DNA of 64,000 nt from DASQFQ01 sp963811595 (GTDB lineage: Bacteria; Actinomycetota; Thermoleophilia; Solirubrobacterales; Solirubrobacteraceae): the NCBI GenBank assembly GCA_963811595.1, contig CAWERW010000008.1:248001-312000 (forward strand), written 5' to 3'. Shown one piece after another: positions 57,711 through 64,000 of this stretch (position 1 is its first letter; each line of letters opens with the position of its first letter). The notes below the pieces were generated by a model. The model ran no database searches. It worked only from the letters and a program-made list of their open reading frames with translations, and was not told the DNA's origin. The position numbers were made by a program, and so were the translations under genes.

Positions 57711-59369
57711 GGCGCTCGAGACCAGCTTCGCGTACTTGCCGAAGACGCCGTTGACGCTGACGGCGCGCGGGTTCTCGTAGGCCTCGGCGCGGCGGGCGAT
57801 CTCGTCGTCGGAGAGGTCGACGTCGAGCCGGCGGGACTTGACGTCGATCGTGACCGTGTCGCCGTCCCGGACCGCGGTGATCGGGCCGCCGTGCGCGGCC
57901 TCGGGGGCGACGTGGCCGACCATGAAGCCGTGGGTGGCGCCGGAGAAGCGCCCGTCGGTGATGAGCGCGACGTCGTCGCCGAGCCCCTGCCCCACGAGCG
58001 CGCCGGTGACCGCGAGCATCTCGCGCATGCCGGGGCCGCCGGCGGGGCCCTCGTTGCGGATGACGACGACGTCGCCGGGCTTGATCTCCTCCGCCTGGAC
58101 GGCGGCCATCGCGTGCTCCTCGTCCTCGAACACGCGCGCCGGGCCCTCGTGCCGCACGCGCTCGTGGCCGGACAGCTTCACGACGCAGCCCTCGGGGGCG
58201 AGGTTGCCGCGCAGGATCGCGAGGCCGCCGGTGGCCTTGATCGGGTCGTCGAGCGGTCGCACGACGCGCTGGCCCTCGGTCTCCTGCGCCTCGGCGGCGT
58301 GCTCGCCGACCGTGCGCCCGGTGACCGTCATCGCGTCCTCGTTGAGGCGGCCCATCTCCTGCAGGCGCCGGACGACGATCGGCACGCCGCCCGCCTGGTG
58401 CAGGTCGGCGGCGACGTAGCGGCCGCCCGGCTTGAGGTCGCACAGCATCGGCGTCGTCGAGGAGATGCGGTCGAAGTCGTCGATGTCGAGCTCGACGCCG
58501 GCCTCGTTGGCGATCGCCAGCAGGTGCAGGACGCCGTTGGTCGAGCCGCCGCTGGTGGCGATCGCGGCGATCGCGTTCTCGAGCCCGGCCTTGGTGATGA
58601 TGTCGCTCGGGCGCTGGCCGCGGGCGAGCACGTCCATCACGAGCCGGCCCGCCTCGTAGGCGACCTCGGCCTTGCTCGGGTTCTCGGCCGGGACCATCGC
58701 TGCGCCCATCGGGGAGATGCCGAGCACCTCCAGCGCCATCGCCATCGTGTTGGCGGTGAACTGGCCGCCGCACGCGCCGGAGCCGGGGCTGGCGACGTTC
58801 TCGAGGTCGATCAGCTCCTGCTCGGTGATGCGGCCCGCGGCGTGGGCGCCGATCGCCTCGAAGACCTCCTGGATCGTGACGTCCTCGCCCTTGTACTTGC
58901 CGGGCATGATCGAGCCGCCGTAGAGCATCATCCCCGGCAGGTCGAGGCGGGCGAGCGCCATCGTGACGCCGGGGAGCGTCTTGTCGCAGGCGGCGAGGCA
59001 GATGACGGCGTCGAAGAAGTGGCCGCGCGCGACGAGCTCGATGCTGTCGGCGATCACCTCGCGGGAGACGAGGCTCGCGCGCATGCCGCTCGTGCCCATC
59101 GTGATGCCGTCGGAGATCGCGATCGTGTTGAACTCCATCGGCGTGCCGCCGGCGTCGCGGATGCCCTCCTTGATCTTGGCCGCCTGCGCCCGCATCTGGT
59201 AGTTGCAGGGCATCGTCTCCGTCCACGTGGAGGCGACGCCGATGATCGGCTTGGAGAGCGCCTCGTCGTCGAAGCCGATGCCCTTCAGCTGGGCGCGGGC
59301 GGCGGCGCGCGCGGGGCCGTCGACGAGCTGCCTGGAGTTGTGGCGGAGATCCTGGGTGACGTCGGCCAT
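57687..59369 (-). CDS. ilvD: Dihydroxy-acid dehydratase
   Basis: 560 residues, full length. Third enzyme of branched-chain amino-acid synthesis. Fe-S cluster Cys55 (TMPCN), Cys129 (LAACDKT) and Cys201 (SGACGG) are present, as are TSGGSTNGVLHL and the signature ALITDGRFSGATHGFMVGHV. ATG at 59369. No other ilv genes are nearby. Confidence 0.97.
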   Translation of the reverse strand: MADVTQDLRHNSRQLVDGPARAAARAQLKGIGFDDEALSKPIIGVASTWTETMPCNYQMRAQAAKIKEGIRDAGGTPMEFNTIAISDGITMGTSGMRASLVSREVIADSIELVARGHFFDAVICLAACDKTLPGVTMALARLDLPGMMLYGGSIMPGKYKGEDVTIQEVFEAIGAHAAGRITEQELIDLENVASPGSGACGGQFTANTMAMALEVLGISPMGAAMVPAENPSKAEVAYEAGRLVMDVLARGQRPSDIITKAGLENAIAAIATSGGSTNGVLHLLAIANEAGVELDIDDFDRISSTTPMLCDLKPGGRYVAADLHQAGGVPIVVRRLQEMGRLNEDAMTVTGRTVGEHAAEAQETEGQRVVRPLDDPIKATGGLAILRGNLAPEGCVVKLSGHERVRHEGPARVFEDEEHAMAAVQAEEIKPGDVVVIRNEGPAGGPGMREMLAVTGALVGQGLGDDVALITDGRFSGATHGFMVGHVAPEAAHGGPITAVRDGDTVTIDVKSRRLDVDLSDDEIARRAEAYENPRAVSVNGVFGKYAKLVSSASVGAVTR

Positions 59370-59382
59370 CGGGCCGTGAAGC

Positions 59383-60042
59383 CTACGCGTCGGGCGAGCC
59401 GGCGCGGCGGCGGGCGGAGCGCTGCTCCTCCTCGCGGCGCTGGGCGCGGCCGAGGCGGGCGCGCTCCCACTGGCCGAGGCGCCAGAGGTCGCGCTGGACC
59501 TGGCGCGGATCGACCTGGCGGCCCGGCAGGTGGAGGTTGGCCTCGGCGATCAGGCGCCGCTCGTCGCCCTGGAGCGCCATCCACTTGGCGAGCACGTCGT
59601 CGGAGTCGGGCAGGCGCGCGGAGCCGTAGGGGCGCGTCTCGTCCGGGAACTCGACGCAGTACTCGTTGAGCAGCTGGCCGGTCTGCGGGAGGTAGGCGAG
59701 GATCGGCTTGTGGGGGTAGATCAGGTAGGCGTAGGGCACGCCGCCGAGGTCGCGGCTCGGGTGCGTCGCGACCGGCCCGGCGGCCTGGCCGCCCCACACG
59801 CGGAGGAAGCCGAGGTCGCGGTACATCGCCCACTCCTCCTCGTTGACGCAGCTGCGGAGGAGCTCGCGGGCGCGCTGCTCGGCGCGACGCTCGCGCCCGG
59901 GGTCATAGCCGCCGGGGTCGCCGTGGGCACGGGCCTCCTTGCGGGCGCGGCGGGCGTCGTAGCGCCGCTCGAACCACGGCAGCATGACCTCCCAGAGCAG
60001 GGCAAGGACGACGATCGCGGTGGCGCAGAGGGCGACGGTCAA
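59383..60042 (-). CDS. Hypothetical single-span membrane protein
   Basis: 219 residues. N-terminal helix (VALCATAIVVLALLWEVMLP), then a basic region (ERRYDARRARKEARAHGD), and a soluble part with CVNEEEWAMYRDLGFLRVWG and YLIYPHKPILAYLPQTGQLL. TTG at 60042 sits 5 bases after the upstream stop. No known family is recognised; likely co-transcribed with the small gene before it. Confidence 0.68.
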   Translation of the reverse strand: MTVALCATAIVVLALLWEVMLPWFERRYDARRARKEARAHGDPGGYDPGRERRAEQRARELLRSCVNEEEWAMYRDLGFLRVWGGQAAGPVATHPSRDLGGVPYAYLIYPHKPILAYLPQTGQLLNEYCVEFPDETRPYGSARLPDSDDVLAKWMALQGDERRLIAEANLHLPGRQVDPRQVQRDLWRLGQWERARLGRAQRREEEQRSARRRAGSPDA

Positions 60043-60047
60043 CGGAG

Positions 60048-60299
60048 CTACCGCGCGCCGCCGGCTGCGCGCGGGAAGAAGATGACGCGGTCGGTGTCCC
60101 GCGGGATCTCCTCGAACGTGCGCACCATCTCCGCCTGCCGGCGCCCGGTCTCGGTGGTGGTGGGCACGGCGGCCCACATCCCCTCGTCGAGCTGGCGCCG
60201 GAACATCTCGACGAGGCGCTCCTCGTCCTCGCTGACGCCCACGTCACCCTCGGCGATCAACTGCTCGCCATGACCCGGCCGCATGCGAAGGAACCTCAT
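60048..60299 (-). CDS. Small hypothetical protein
   Basis: 83 residues from ATG at 60299. Acidic middle (GVSEDEERLVEMFRRQLDEG), then MWAAVPTTTETGRRQAEMV and DTDRVIFFP. Ten bases after thiD and five before the next gene, so part of that run. Function unknown. Confidence 0.6.
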   Translation of the reverse strand: MRFLRMRPGHGEQLIAEGDVGVSEDEERLVEMFRRQLDEGMWAAVPTTTETGRRQAEMVRTFEEIPRDTDRVIFFPRAAGGAR

Positions 60300-60309
60300 C
60301 GTCGGCCGA

Positions 60310-61146
60310 TTATGCCAGAGGAGTTGCAGACCGCTGTGGATCCTGGGGCGCCAACTCGGCCGCATGTCGGAGCCCGAACACGTCGACGGGGCCGGCGCCG
60401 TGCCCGAGCTCGCGGAGGCCGTCGCGGACCGCGTCGGAGGCGATGACGCGGGCTCGCGTCGCCGCCTCGAGGGGCGTGTGGCCGAGCGCGAGGTGGGCGG
60501 CGAGCGCGCTCGAGTGCGTGCAGCCGGAGCCGTGGGCGGCGCCGTCGCGGTGGCGCGGGCCGGTCAGCGTGTGCAGCGTCGTGCCGTCGTAGAAGACGTC
60601 CGTGACCTCCTCGCGGTGGCCGCCGGTGACGACGACCGCGTGCGGGCCGAGGCGGTGCAGCGCGCGGGCGAGCTCCTCCCCGTCGTCGTCTGAGGCGGCG
60701 AGCACGCGCGCCTCGGGCAGGTTGGGCGTGATCACGGTCGCGCGCGGGATGAGGAGCTCGGCGAGCGCGGCGCGGGCGTCGTCGTCGAGCAGCACCGCGC
60801 CGGACTCGGCGACCATCACGGGGTCGATCACGATCGGCGTGGCCGGGTCGAGGAGGTCGAGCGCCTCGTTGACGGCCTCGACGGTCGCGGCGGTGCCGAG
60901 CATCCCGATCTTCACCGCGTCGACGCCGATGTCGCTCGCGACCTGGCGCACCTGCTCGACGATGAAGTCCGGCGGTGTGGCGTGGACGCCGCTGACGCCG
61001 ACGGTGTTCTGCGCGGTCAGCGCCGTGATCGCGGTCATCCCGTGGACGCCGCAGCGGGCGAACGCCTTCAGGTCGGCCTGGATGCCGGCGCCGCCGCCCG
61101 AGTCCGAGCCGGCGATGGACAGGACGGCGGGGATGCGGCGGCTCAT
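60310..61146 (-). CDS. thiD: Hydroxymethylpyrimidine/phosphomethylpyrimidine kinase
   Basis: 278 residues, ribokinase fold. It phosphorylates HMP and HMP-P in thiamine synthesis. Motifs: SIAGSDSGGGAGIQADLKAF, TALTAQNTVGV, DPVMVAESGAVLL, VITPNLPEA and the catalytic GSGCTHSSALAAHLA. ATG at 61146. No TPP riboswitch elements are seen in its leader. Confidence 0.95.
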   Translation of the reverse strand: MSRRIPAVLSIAGSDSGGGAGIQADLKAFARCGVHGMTAITALTAQNTVGVSGVHATPPDFIVEQVRQVASDIGVDAVKIGMLGTAATVEAVNEALDLLDPATPIVIDPVMVAESGAVLLDDDARAALAELLIPRATVITPNLPEARVLAASDDDGEELARALHRLGPHAVVVTGGHREEVTDVFYDGTTLHTLTGPRHRDGAAHGSGCTHSSALAAHLALGHTPLEAATRARVIASDAVRDGLRELGHGAGPVDVFGLRHAAELAPQDPQRSATPLA

Positions 61147-61172
61147 TGGGTCAGGGTAGGACGAGCGGACGT

Positions 61173-61264
61173 CAACGGCGTCTGGGTAGGGGTTCGGGCC
61201 GGGTGGCCGCCGCCGAGGGGGTGTGGCCGGTTGAGTCGAACCCGACCCCTACCCAGCGCCGTTG
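61173..61264. repeat. Long inverted repeat between dprA and thiD
   Basis: The arm at 61173-61193 (CAACGGCG-T-CTGGGTAGGGGT) pairs with 61245-61264 across a 51-base loop; only the extra T is unpaired. The right arm includes the dprA stop. It is related to the block at 14351-14371. It may end dprA transcription or form a leader structure before thiD. Confidence 0.55.
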
Positions 61265-62343
61265 CCGTTCGACCCGAGGCAGCGGACGTAGCGGCCGCCG
61301 AACTCGCGCCGCACCAGCCCCAGGAGCTCGAGCTCCGAGAGCGTGCGGGAGGCGTGCTGCGCCTCCTCCATGGTGTGGGCGAGCTCGGCGACCGTGCCGA
61401 GACCGCGCTCGACCTGGTCGAGCAGCCGGCGCTGGGAGGGCTCGAGCGGCGGGAGCGGCGCGGCGGGGATCCGCGGGGCGTCGGCGCCGAACAGGAGGTC
61501 GAGGGCATCGCGCGCGTCGCGGATCACCGCCGCGCCGGCGTGGAGCAGCTCGTTCGAGCCGGCGGCGGTGCGCGAGGTGACCGGCCCGGGGACGGCGGCG
61601 ACGGTGCGGCCGAGGTCGGTGGCGAGGTCGGCGGTGATGAGCGAGCCGGACCGCGTGGCGGCCTCGACGACGATCGTCAGCGTCGAGAGCGCCGCGATGA
61701 TGCGGTTGCGGGCGGGGAAGCACCAGCGGTGGCCGCCGAAGCCGGGCGGCATCTCGGAGACGACGGCGCCGGCCGCGATCAGCCGGGTGTGGAGGTGGCG
61801 CATGCGCGCGGGGTACGCGGTCTCGGCGCCGCCGGCGAGGACGGCGACGGGAGGAGCCGACCCCGCTGCCTCGAGCGCCCCGAGGTGAGCGGCGGAGTCG
61901 ATGCCGAGCGCCATGCCGGAGACGACGGGCACGCCGGCCGCGGTCAGCGAGCGGCCGAGCGCGCTCGAGACCTCCAGGCCGTAGGGCGTCGCGCGGCGCG
62001 AGCCGACGATCGCGACCGCCTCGCCGCGCGGGATCGCCGCGGGGGCGCCGGCGACGTGCAGCACCGCCGGCGGGTCGGGCAGGTCGCGCAGCCGCTCGGG
62101 GTAGCCGGCCTCGCAGCGGCAGACGGCGGTGAGCCCCGCCGTGACGATCCGCCGGCGGGCGAAGGCGGGGCTGAACGCCGCGTAGCGGGGCGCCGCCGAG
62201 GGATCGAGCGCGAGCAGGTCCTCGTCCGGCAGCGCGAGCACCCGCGCGGTCCGCCCGCGCCGCTCGCGCCACGCGACGTCGATCGAGCCCGACACCGCCA
62301 CGATCAGGTCCGTGCGGCGCAGGCAGGCGTCGCACGCGGTCAT
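61249..62343 (-). CDS. dprA: DNA-processing protein DprA/Smf
   Basis: 364 residues. It loads RecA on incoming single-stranded DNA in transformation. The Rossmann-like core has VAIVGSRRATPYGLEVSSAL, VSGMALGIDSAAHLGAL, VAVLAGG, MPPGFGGHRWCFPARNRIIA and TIVVEAATRSGSLITA. A C-terminal winged-helix-like part (VAELAHTMEEAQHASRTLSE) follows. ATG at 62343. Confidence 0.94.
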   Translation of the reverse strand: MTACDACLRRTDLIVAVSGSIDVAWRERRGRTARVLALPDEDLLALDPSAAPRYAAFSPAFARRRIVTAGLTAVCRCEAGYPERLRDLPDPPAVLHVAGAPAAIPRGEAVAIVGSRRATPYGLEVSSALGRSLTAAGVPVVSGMALGIDSAAHLGALEAAGSAPPVAVLAGGAETAYPARMRHLHTRLIAAGAVVSEMPPGFGGHRWCFPARNRIIAALSTLTIVVEAATRSGSLITADLATDLGRTVAAVPGPVTSRTAAGSNELLHAGAAVIRDARDALDLLFGADAPRIPAAPLPPLEPSQRRLLDQVERGLGTVAELAHTMEEAQHASRTLSELELLGLVRREFGGRYVRCLGSNGNGAG

Positions 62344-62404
62344 GCCAGGCCCCGGCCAAGCGCCACGTCGTCAGACGGCGGCCGCGCGGCGGTCGGCGAC
62401 GCCG

Positions 62405-63931
62405 TCATGCCGCCGCCCGGTTCGGAGCCGCGTCGGTGCGATATGCGAGCGCGGCGGTGACATGCTCCGGGCCGACCGCCTCGGAGCCGTCGAGGTCGGC
62501 GGCGGTGCGGGCGACGCGCAGGACGCGGTGGTGGCCGCGCGCGGACAGGCCGTCGCGGTCGTGGAGCTCGTAGAGCAGGCGCAGCGCGCTCGGGGTCGCG
62601 CCGACCAGCTCGCGCACCATCCGCGGCGTCATCTGGGCGTTGCACGCCACGCCGAGGCCCGCGAACCGGCGCGACTGGCGCTCGCGCGCGGCCATGACGC
62701 GCTCGCGGAGCGTCGCCGACGCGGGCGCGCGCTGGTCGCGCAGGGCCTTCGCCGACGGCCGCCCGACCGCGATCGTGATGTCGATCCGGTCGAGCAGCGG
62801 GCCGGACAGGCGGCGCTGATGGCGGGCGAGGTCGGCCGCCGAGCAGCGGCAGCGGTGGTCGCCGAGCCCGCACGGGCACGGGTTCGACGCCGCCACGAGC
62901 ATGCAGCGCGTCGGGAACAGCATCACCCGCTGCGAGCGCACGATCACGACGCGCCCGTCCTCGAGCGGCTGGCGCAGCGCCTCCAGCGCTGAGCGCGCGA
63001 ACTCCGACAGCTCGTCGAGGAAGAGCACGCCGTGGTGGGCGAGCGTGATCTCTCCCGGCGTCGGGACCGCCCCGCCGCCGACCAGGCCCGAGGGCGAGAT
63101 CGTGTGGTGCGGCGCGCGGAACGGCCGTGCCTCCACGAGCCCGCCGCCTGAGTGCAGACCTGCGATCGAGTGGATGCGGGTGACCTCGATCGCCTCGTGG
63201 CGGCCGAGCGGCGGCAGGATCGACGGGACCCGCCGCGCCAGCATCGTCTTGCCGGTGCCGGGCGGCCCGTGGAGGAACAGGTTGTGGCCGCCGGCCGCGG
63301 CGACGATGACCGCCGGCAGCAGCGCGTCGTGGCCGCGGACGTCGCACATGTCGGGCGGGTCGAGCGCGGCGGGCTCGGCCGCCTCCGGCGCCGCCTCGGG
63401 GAGCGGCGGGACCTCGGCGCGGCCGGCGAGGACGTCGGCCGCCTCGTGCAGCGAGCTGACCGCGACGACCTCGATGTCCTCCACCAGCGCGGCCTCGCGC
63501 GCCCGGGCGACCGGCACCACGATCCGCCGCAGGCCATGGGCGCGCGTGCCCTGCGCGACCGCGAGCGCGCCGCGGATCGGCCGCAGCTCGCCGGTCAGCG
63601 ACAGCTCGCCCGCGAACACGCAGCCCTCCACCTGATCGCGCTCGACCTGCCCGCTCGCGGCGAGGATCGCCATCGCCAGCGGCAGGTCGAAGCCCGGCCC
63701 GATCTTGCGCAGATACGCCGGCGCGAGGTTGACGGTGATGCGCTTCTGCGGGAACTCGAAGCCCGAGTTCGTGATCGCGGAGCGCACGCGCTCGCGCGCC
63801 TCCCGGACCGCCTTGTCCGCCAGCCCGACGATCGTGAACGCGGGCAGCCCGATGCGGATGTCGGCCTCGACCCAGACCCGCCGGGAGTCGACCCCGTCGA
63901 GCGCGAACGCGGTGACGCGGGCGAGGCTCAT
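62405..63931 (-). CDS. comM: YifB/ComM-family Mg-chelatase-like AAA+ ATPase
   Basis: 508 residues. N-terminal ChlI/Lon-like domain (VEADIRIGLPAFTIVGLADK, NLAPAYLRKIGPGFDLPLAM), then AAA+ with Walker A HGPPGTGKTMLARR (~223) and Walker B GVLFLDELSEF, and a Cys-rich insert (NPCPCGLGDHRCRCS). ComM is a helicase for branch migration in transformation. Followed by dprA, the common genome order. Confidence 0.94.
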   Translation of the reverse strand: MSLARVTAFALDGVDSRRVWVEADIRIGLPAFTIVGLADKAVREARERVRSAITNSGFEFPQKRITVNLAPAYLRKIGPGFDLPLAMAILAASGQVERDQVEGCVFAGELSLTGELRPIRGALAVAQGTRAHGLRRIVVPVARAREAALVEDIEVVAVSSLHEAADVLAGRAEVPPLPEAAPEAAEPAALDPPDMCDVRGHDALLPAVIVAAAGGHNLFLHGPPGTGKTMLARRVPSILPPLGRHEAIEVTRIHSIAGLHSGGGLVEARPFRAPHHTISPSGLVGGGAVPTPGEITLAHHGVLFLDELSEFARSALEALRQPLEDGRVVIVRSQRVMLFPTRCMLVAASNPCPCGLGDHRCRCSAADLARHQRRLSGPLLDRIDITIAVGRPSAKALRDQRAPASATLRERVMAARERQSRRFAGLGVACNAQMTPRMVRELVGATPSALRLLYELHDRDGLSARGHHRVLRVARTAADLDGSEAVGPEHVTAALAYRTDAAPNRAAA

Positions 63932-64000
63932 CAGAAGGCGCCTTCCAGGTGATCGAGCCGCACGAGGGCGCCGTCACGGTCGATCACGACGCCGATCGCG
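63931..64000 (-). CDS. YraN-family (UPF0102) endonuclease-like protein, C-terminus only
   Basis: Only the last ~22 codons are in the window: AIGVVIDRDGALVRLDHLEGAF then TGA is split here as AIGVVIDRDGA and LVRLDHLEGAF. The ending HLEGAF is typical of YraN, which usually sits just before comM. The stop overlaps the comM ATG by one base. Confidence 0.65.
   Translation of the reverse strand, partial: AIGVVIDRDGALVRLDHLEGAF

Noticed and set aside
61147..61248. TPP riboswitch before thiD
   Set aside because: The conserved CTGAGA and other TPP-box sequences are absent. Only the inverted repeat is seen.

Overview
This is a very GC-rich, densely packed bacterial chromosome segment. Starts are often GTG. 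Consecutive genes very often share a 4-base ATGA or GTGA stop/start overlap, and convergent genes overlap at their 3' ends. Together with the gene content (isocitrate lyase, deazaflavin-dependent nitroreductase, BTAD regulator, ECF sigma factor with a YCII partner, WhiG/FliA-type sigma factor), this suggests a high-GC actinobacterium, probably of the Thermoleophilia/Solirubrobacterales type. The lineage is an inference from style and content; no 16S gene is present.

Region 1 (1-21,050) is the most unusual part. Eleven paralogous multi-pass membrane proteins of about 380-395 residues lie in two head-to-tail arrays (nine at 1-10,950, the last cut by the window edge; two at 18,232-20,567). They resemble the membrane half of actinobacterial sensor kinases but stop at a conserved SLWLR tail with no kinase. 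All are coupled by 4-base overlaps. A class III nucleotide cyclase sits inside array 1, while array 2 is bracketed by an SRPBCC protein and an arginase-fold protein. Array 1 starts at the relic of a second SRPBCC gene. Between the arrays lies a sugar-acid locus: a LacI regulator, KDPG aldolase, KDG-type kinase and SDR on one side, and a fructuronate/mannitol-type dehydrogenase with an MFS symporter on the other. Each half carries an AACCGGTT-centred candidate LacI operator.

Region 2 (21,050-31,000) holds a large BTAD/AAA/TPR regulator, a methyltransferase, tRNA-Gly(GCC) with a strong terminator, a phosphoesterase, and an arsenic-type locus. That locus has two ArsR repressors flanking a frameshifted flavoprotein, an MFS transporter and an R2-like ferritin-fold protein, with repeated ArsR-type operator candidates. 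It is followed by decayed genes (a GNAT and a MocR tail).

Region 3 (31,000-47,900) is mixed metabolism and regulation: cytochrome c/YtkA pair, YCII-ECF42 pair, FAD oxidase, isocitrate lyase, a frameshifted SDR-queA stretch, a NarL-type two-component system, nitroreductase, secreted lipase, glutamine amidotransferase, tryptophan dioxygenase and RNase H. Region 4 (47,900-64,000) is largely core: EF-G-like GTPase, FliA/WhiG sigma factor, XerC/D recombinase, L,D-transpeptidase, an epimerase-PlsC-phosphatase operon, ilvD, thiD, and a yraN-comM-dprA run.

Several genes carry single-base frameshifts (near 26,040, 30,540, 41,310, 41,880 and 51,055). They could be real decay or indels in the assembly; only reads can tell.
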